In this document: positions 58,552 to 64,000 of the stretch, piece by piece
Numbering within the stretch: the stretch's first letter is position 1
Layout: each line of letters opens with the position of its first letter
NCBI GenBank assembly: GCA_033239525.1
Contig: BSYO01000004.1
Location: 23,226,037 to 23,290,036 of the forward strand
Origin: Nepenthes gracilis
Lineage: Eukaryota; Streptophyta; Magnoliopsida; Caryophyllales; Nepenthaceae
Length of the DNA stretch: 64,000 nt
Direction: 5' to 3'
Notes under the pieces: generated by a model
Seen by the model: the letters and a program-made list of their open reading frames with translations, nothing else
Told to the model about the DNA's origin: nothing
Database searches by the model: none
Translations under genes and position numbers: made by a program

Positions 58552-59220
58552 CTAGCGACCCACATGGTCTGTAGAATAGCTTGAGGCAGGGTAATCAACT
58601 AGCTGCGCGTGTGTTCGGGCGCTGGAGTTGCGGGAGTCCAAAACGCCGACACGGAAGTTCGGATCCTCCAGCGAGGCTAGCCTCCGGCTGAGCTGGATCC
58701 CATCCTCGTAATTCCTCTCCAGAGCAGGACCAACTTCCTCCGGCAGGAACCTCGCCCTCAGCTCTGTCCGCAACCTTGCGACCTCAGTCCCATGCTGTCG
58801 CAGCAGCTGCCCGTTCTCTTCTTCAAGGGCCCGTATGCGAACCTGACCCGCCACATTGGTGCTGGCGAGATGGGAAGCCCTGGCTTCCGATTTAGCCCAT
58901 GCGTCCTCAAAATGCGCTGCACGAGCCCTTAGCTGCCCCACTTCGACCATTGCGGCTTTCGCGCGTGCTTCCGCCCTCTCGAGCCTCCTGGTGACCTGTT
59001 TGGACGAGAGGTCCCCTCTCCCTGGTGCGCGCTCCCGGGAGGAACCTGATCCCTGTACCCTCTCGAAACCCGGAGGCACCCGCAGGAATCGAACAGGGCC
59101 CACGACAGTGGCTTCAAAGTGAGCCCCTCCTAGCACATCGGCGCCCGAAGCCCTAGGAACGTGAGAACCAGACTCTGACTCACTAGAAGAGCGCTCCGAT
59201 TCGTATGATGAATCCTCCAT
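58552..59220 (-). CDS. Antisense ORF B: coiled-coil protein, uninterrupted
   Basis: 222 residues from MEDSSYESERSSSESESG to a TAG at 58552. The N-terminus is Ser/Glu-rich. After a PVRFLRVPPGFERVQG segment comes a long heptad-rich region (RRLERAEARAKAAMVEVGQL, ARIRALEEENGQLLRQHG-type, VARLRTELRARFL). I do not recognise a catalytic domain. It resembles the coiled-coil tail of ORF A in style and may have arisen from it or act as its partner; this is inference. Unlike gag-pol it has no stop or frameshift. Confidence 0.7.
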   Translation of the reverse strand: MEDSSYESERSSSESESGSHVPRASGADVLGGAHFEATVVGPVRFLRVPPGFERVQGSGSSRERAPGRGDLSSKQVTRRLERAEARAKAAMVEVGQLRARAAHFEDAWAKSEARASHLASTNVAGQVRIRALEEENGQLLRQHGTEVARLRTELRARFLPEEVGPALERNYEDGIQLSRRLASLEDPNFRVGVLDSRNSSARTHAQLVDYPASSYSTDHVGR

Positions 59221-59311
59221 CGAAATTATGGTAAGAACACACACGGGTAGAACAAACGGCTGTTGAGTACGCAAGTGCAGAAAAATGCGAAACCCCAGAG
59301 TGAAATGACGC

Positions 59312-59323
59312 GTTTAAATAGGC
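59312..59323 (-). promoter_or_regulatory. TATA-like element upstream of antisense ORF B
   Basis: GCCTATTTAAAC on the minus strand, about 92-104 nt upstream of the ATG at 59220 and identical to the 12-mer at 58140-58151. Confidence 0.6.
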
Positions 59324-60555
59324 AAAATTTTCTCCTGAAAACAGTAGCGCTATGAAGACAAAGGGCGCTAGAGCATGGTCAACGGACACCCTCCACGTGG
59401 AGAATCCCTGAAGCCACGTGCGTCTCCAAGACAAGTCATCATGATACAGCGCCTCCTGACCACGTAAGCATTCACTACACCAGTCAAACCATGGGACGTG
59501 ATCGCCAACAGTGGCCTCCCTGTCCCCACGGAACGAGATGCGAATCGCCGGAAGAAAATGCTCAGTAAAGAATAGAAGTAGGCGCAATAAAGGTAAAGAT
59601 GCTACTTCTTTTATTAATCAACACTTTCTTACAAATTACAAGATCCACGGTGACAAAAGTGCGAGAAAGATGAAGAAAGACGACGATGACGAGGCCCCGG
59701 GTCCCTAGTGACTACCCCAGATGAGCTTAAAGAGAACGTGATCTACATGAGATCACCACGGCCAGGAGCTGCCGGAAATTCACCAAGAGAGCGGAGGCGG
59801 CCACGAGGGGCACCCCTGCTAAGTGGAGGCAGCCATAGCGCGATCCACCGGGCGGGATCCACACCGATGCCGAAGCACTCAGGGAAAGTAAAGGGAAAAA
59901 CCCTGCAATTTCCCCACCGGGGCTTCGGCCTCTCTCCCTCCACGGTCCGCGCTCGAACTCAGTGAGGTGGAGACCATGAGTGACGCCCTCCGCCAATAGG
60001 AAGTATTCCCACAGAGGTTCCGCCACGGTCCCGCCACACTAAGGACGAGCCACACCAAAGAGAGAGGACACGTGACGGCAGCAGAGTGGCAGAGCTACCC
60101 TCATTGGCATGAGGAGCGGACCGTGACACGGGAGTTAGAGCGGTCTTCGTCAAGGACTTCGAGTATCCAGCTAATCCATCCAACTGCTTCTCGGACCCTC
60201 GCTAAGGGCGGGGTGAGCCAGAATCTTCTCATTGCTTCTCCAAAGGTAGCCAAGGGATGTGCTCCACTCGCTAAGGAGCCTTCCTATTTATGGGCAAGAT
60301 GGGAGCCTTTTCCGGCGGACGTCTTTCACGGAATAGGAAAGACCTCTAATCAGACGCAACCCTGAGCGCGCAAATCCTGCCAATCAGAGCAACGAATCAC
60401 GGCAGCGCCAGAAAAGCCTGCGCAGCCTCTTGGGGAAGGCGCGAATCCGAAAAATGACAAACGGTGGCGCGGCACGAGGAAGGCTGTGGGGTCGCAGAGT
60501 GGATCTAAGGGACATGCCAGGCCCGACCACTGGCCGGCCCAGGCATGGGGGCTAG
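59324..60555. other. Region between antisense ORF B and the 3' LTR
   Basis: No convincing gene on either strand. Should hold the promoter of ORF B. It ends in the weak polypurine tract CATGGGGGCTAG (60,544-60,555) that abuts the 3' LTR. Confidence 0.55.
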
Positions 60556-61446
60556 TGTTGGGTCCCGTGTTAAGGCCCACGAGCAATGCCAAGCCCAGCC
60601 CATCTGCATAAAGAACCAATGTGGCACCCAGCTGGCGAAAAACGATGAACGAGCTGCAGCGCATTAATGGACTTCCGGAAAGCAAACAGGAGAGAGGAAA
60701 AACTAGCTAATGGAGAAGCGGCTAGCACTATAACAACGGCTCAGGCGTCCGCCCGCAGGCAGCCAGCCAATCCCAATTCAAAGGAAGACCAGGCGTGGGG
60801 CACGGCGTTCGAGAACTCCGCCCGCCACCGCAAAACTACTACGGCCACATGGCCGTGGTCGGCCAATAAAGTGACCAGAGGCAAGGAAACCCTAGCAACG
60901 GGTATTCTGGCGCCCAGAGTCCACGAGAGAGGAGCCTATAAGAGCTCCTATTCCCCATAGAGAGAGGGATCCTAATCCTTCTTCCTCTGAACAGATCACA
61001 AGAGAGAAAGCAATCGAACTGAGATAAGACTCACGCCCTGTGGCCACGAACGAGCCCTTCTCTCACGATCACAATCCCCAAGTCCGTTCAGGCAGCGAAA
61101 AATTAGCCACCCACTGCGATGTATTAAGGAAGCCAGGCCTTCCGTAACTTGTTCATTGCATCATTTACGTTAAAACATATACATCACTCACGTTTTATCA
61201 GCATTCATCCGCGCACCGTCCACCGCCTGCGCCATTTTCGTTTATTACGAAAATTTGCTGACTTGAGCGTCGGAGTGACTTTGGTGGGAGAAATTCCGCC
61301 GGACCTCTGATCTCTTGTTTGTTGTTTGTGTTGTGTAGGTCCAGGTTAGGAAATACGGAGACCGGACCCTCGTCTTGACGCACCTCGTGATCAGGAACCC
61401 AAAGGCTTCCTAATCCGTACAGCAATTACGGACTCGGGATGCAACA
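60556..61446 (+). repeat. 3' LTR of the 13.3-kb Tat element
   Basis: About 891 bp from TGTTGGGTCCCGTG to CGGGATGCAACA, matching the 5' LTR throughout with scattered substitutions and small indels. TATA at about 60,937 (CCTATAAGAGCTCC) and U5 motif TGACTTGAGCGTCGGAGTG at 61,259. It points towards LSM1, whose ATG is 1.5 kb downstream. Confidence 0.92.
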
Positions 61447-62570
61447 CTCTCTATCTTTATTTTTTTTAGAGTTATTAGAATGTAAAATCTTTACTTTGAG
61501 AATTTAAACCACTGTTAATATAAATTATATAAATAAAATTCTTTAGTACGAGAAAAACATTAAAAAAAGGAAAAAACAAAACGGGAGAACACAAGAACCC
61601 CTTTTCTCCAAGTCTCCTCCTGCCTCCCCTCTCATGCCCCATCTATTTTTTTCTTTTCTTTTCTTTTTTTTTTTATAAATTTGAAATAATATTTATAAAA
61701 AACAGTAAAAGATAATTTTTAAATCTAAATTTTGATGTATAAATTTTATGTTAATATATATCTTTTATTTTATGGATAAAAAAATATATTTTTAATTTAT
61801 TTTTAAATATTATCAATTAGAGGACTATAAGTTTTTTTAAAAATTTTGATGTATAAATTTTATGTTAATATATATCTTTTATTTTATGGATGAAAAAATA
61901 TATATTTTTAATTTATTTAAATATTATCAATTAGAGGACTATAAGTTTTTTTTAAAATTTTGATGTATAAATTTTATGTTAATATATATCTTTTATTTTA
62001 TGGATGAAAAAATATATATTTTTAATTTATTTTTAAATATTATCAATTAGAGGACTATAAGTTTTTTTTAAAAAAAAAAACTTGTTGATGAGGTGTGTAG
62101 CCATTGGATACTTATCAGAGTTTAATTTTAAAATCTGATTTTTCTACAACAATTTTTTTTTTCAAACTATGTTTATTACAAAATAGTTTCAATAGTCTTT
62201 ATTAATATATAATTTTCCTTTAATATTCTATAAAAAGTTTATAAATAAGTTAGTAGAATTCTTTTTGTAAATTATTCCAAAATTTTAGTATAATTAAATT
62301 TATAGCATTGTAAGAAAAAATTAAAATTAGATTTACACAAAGTATATGTTCTTGAAATTAAGTAAGAATTCACAAAATTAATAACAAACATCCCTTCTCT
62401 ACCCATAAGCTGAGAATTTTACAATTAAGAAATTATTTGCTTTTCACCTTTGTCCTCTGTAACAATATTTTTAATCAAATAATATTTAATAAAACAACAA
62501 ATCTCAAAAATAAATATATAAATAAATAAATAAAAACAAGAAAAGACAAAAGGTCAAAACGCAGTGTGGC
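61447..62570. other. AT-rich interval between the Tat element and LSM1
   Basis: Contains a 114-bp tandem triplication (61,729-62,070), poly-T and poly-A runs and an (AAAT)n run (62,511-62,535). It is the likely distal promoter region of LSM1. Confidence 0.65.
61729..62070. repeat. Three tandem copies of a 114-bp unit
   Basis: Units start ATTTTGATGTATAAATTTTA at 61729, 61843 and 61957, run through TATCAATTAGAGGACTATAA, and end in a T/A-run. The copies differ by very few bases plus small length changes, so the expansion is recent compared with surrounding sequence. Confidence 0.92.
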
Positions 62571-62925
62571 AAAATCTTACCACTCTTTCCATCGCGATCA
62601 ATTCAAACCCAAAATCTGAATCCTCCTCTTTGGGTGGGGAGGATTCGGGTTTCTGAAAGTAAAGAACTTGTAGATCTAGAAGCTCTCAATCTCTAACTTC
62701 AACCAATCTAGGGCTCCTCCAATAGGATTATCAGACGCAGCCGAGGTGCTTAATTATCTTCTTCTATCAAGCGGTGGTGTTTTCTTTTGGGCGCCGGGGG
62801 AGTGAGAGAGAAGTTGTGTAGGAAGAGAGAAGGTTTCATCTGCCAATGCACATTGTTCCGTTTTCTTGAAGGAGGAGGACAAATTTTAAGTGAGTTTTTG
62901 TGATAAACGAAGAAATTCGAAGCCT
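62571..62925 (+). other. 5' UTR and proximal promoter of LSM1
   Basis: Base composition shifts to GC-richer sequence from about 62,570, typical of a transcribed leader. The exact start and any leader intron cannot be set from sequence alone. Confidence 0.5.
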
Positions 62926-64000
62926 ATGTCGTGGGCAGGCCCAGAAGACATATTTCTTTCTACTTCTCTCGCCACCTATCTCGACAGTCAGCCCTATCTC
63001 TCTCTCTTTCTATTTTGTTTCTTCTCTATAGAGCGCTGCTATGATTGTTTCTTCTCTATTTTGTTTCCCTAATAGCCAGAGACAAGATTCAGATGAGAAA
63101 GCATACGCAAAACGTCCTATAAAATAGCTGCTTTTTTCTTGTTAAACTTAACCGATCCATGTTATCAAAGAGTGGGATCTTTCATTCACATTTTTTTTCC
63201 ACCAAGAAAGTTTTGTAAAAAGAAAAAGATTTGGGTTTGTTCGTGCATGGTGATAAGTAATTTTTAGCAAGTATTGTAGCTGTGAAGTGCTGAAAATTAG
63301 GTGCCAATAGTGTGGGAGAGCATGTGACTGTGTGGACAACACTTGCATAGTTTTCATTCTGTAATTGTTGATGAAGTACCGATGCTAAATAAGATCTTAG
63401 TTCCTTCTCTTATTCCTTCCTTTTTCTCCCTTCAAGGCCTTTCTAATAGTCGTTTCAGATTCGTGCTTGGCTGTCTGTGTTGGTGAACAGAATTGTTGTG
63501 ATATGGCTCCGGTAGTTCCTTCTACCTCAAAGTTAGAGCAAAAGAACTTAGAAATCGTGCTCATTTTTGAAGGAATTCTACATAGTTTGTTTGCTTTAAC
63601 ATATGCCTTCACTGCTTGTGAGCATATTTCCCACACTATCTTTCGCATATCCTCTTTCTTTTCTCCTTTCTTCTCATGCTTATGCTATCAATTTATACTT
63701 TTGGACCACAAAATTATATGAAAGTAATTTCAGTTTTATTTCTGTTGGTACGATTGGAGGTTTTCCCCTTTAGATATGCAACTGATTGGATGACAGGTTT
63801 ATTCAAGTTGTTCCTTTCTAATCTGTTTTATTAATAATGAAATTAATTCTTGTCAGTGTGACATCCTAATGAATGTTCCAAAGTCTACATGTGGAACTTT
63901 GATAGATAATTAGTAGCAGAGATTAGGCTTTCTGAGGATGCTGCCATGCCAATCTCACATATGTTGATAATTTCACTGAGATGGATGACTTGATGCTTTT
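62926..64000 (+). CDS. LSM1: LSM1 (U6 snRNA-associated Sm-like protein), first coding exon; rest beyond the window
   Basis: Exon 1 is 62926-62986 and encodes MSWAGPEDIFLSTSLATYLD plus one base (CTC GAC A|GTCAGC). This is the highly conserved N-terminus of plant LSM1 (MSWAGPEDI-LSTSLA-YLD), where the next residues are K/R-K-LLVLLRDGRK. LSM1 is the subunit that sets the cytoplasmic LSM1-7 ring apart from the nuclear LSM2-8 ring; with PAT1 it promotes decapping and 5'-3' decay of mRNA in P-bodies. The remaining 1,014 nt to the window end look like intron 1: pyrimidine-rich, with no Sm1 or Sm2 motif. The gene is therefore incomplete here, not broken. Confidence 0.88.

Larger units (their letters stand above)
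48115..61446 (+). mobile_element. 13.3-kb Tat-lineage Ty3/gypsy retrotransposon with two antisense ORFs
   Basis: Order: 5' LTR, PBS, gag (with an internal duplication), protease, RT, RNase H, a second archaeal-type RNase H, integrase, spacer, two minus-strand ORFs, 3' LTR. A second RNase H before the integrase is diagnostic for the Tat lineage. Flanks are CTTTC (48110-48114) and CTCTC (61447-61451), a TSD with one mismatch. Protein motifs are well preserved but several stops and frameshifts and a destroyed protease site make it non-autonomous. It sits between the LAZY gene and LSM1, in the same orientation as both. Confidence 0.92.

Overview
This is plant nuclear DNA, most likely from a eudicot. 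It carries spliced genes with GT-AG introns, long AT-rich intergenic stretches, and many LTR retrotransposons, solo LTRs and nested insertions of different ages. I found no bacterial operons, CRISPR array or convincing RNA gene. The retroelement calls rest on recognised protein motifs, LTR termini (TG...CA), primer-binding sites and target-site duplications (TSDs). Exon boundaries were worked out by hand from splice sites and frame continuity.

Three host genes are visible. (1) A class 3 lipase (mono/diacylglycerol lipase-like) lies on the minus strand at 8.4-15.6 kb. It has eight coding exons, a GHSLGGG nucleophile elbow, and an antisense LINE fragment in its largest intron. (2) A LAZY/DRO1 family gravitropism gene lies on the plus strand at 40.6-47.5 kb. 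It has five exons, including a 6-nt first coding exon and a 20-nt last exon encoding the conserved IVLEI tail. (3) The first coding exon of LSM1 is at 62.9 kb on the plus strand; its first intron runs past the window end.

Transposable elements fill most of the rest. 1-6,625: a decayed Tat-lineage Ty3/gypsy element on the minus strand, with a gag-integrase deletion fusion, an additional ORF on the opposite strand, a 36-bp minisatellite, and a solo LTR inserted into the tip of its 5' LTR. 16.1-17.0 kb: a probable LTR. 18.4-22.9 kb: a minus-strand LTR split by a 3.4-kb solo LTR. 24.9-25.7 kb: a probable LTR fragment. 27.57-28.40 kb: a clean solo LTR with a perfect TSD. 32.3-39.8 kb: an old chromodomain Ty3/gypsy element with both LTRs. 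44.8-46.1 kb: a short direct-repeat element inside a LAZY intron. 48.1-61.4 kb: a 13.3-kb, far less decayed Tat-lineage element sitting between the LAZY gene and LSM1.

The most unusual system is in the 13.3-kb element. Downstream of the polyprotein it carries two ORFs on the opposite strand. One has a gypsy-type transposase-like region, a clear 78-nt spliceosomal intron and a coiled-coil tail. The other is a coiled-coil protein. Both have the same 12-nt TATA-like sequence upstream. The same kind of antisense ORF recurs in the decayed element at the left edge, so the arrangement is a family trait rather than an accident.
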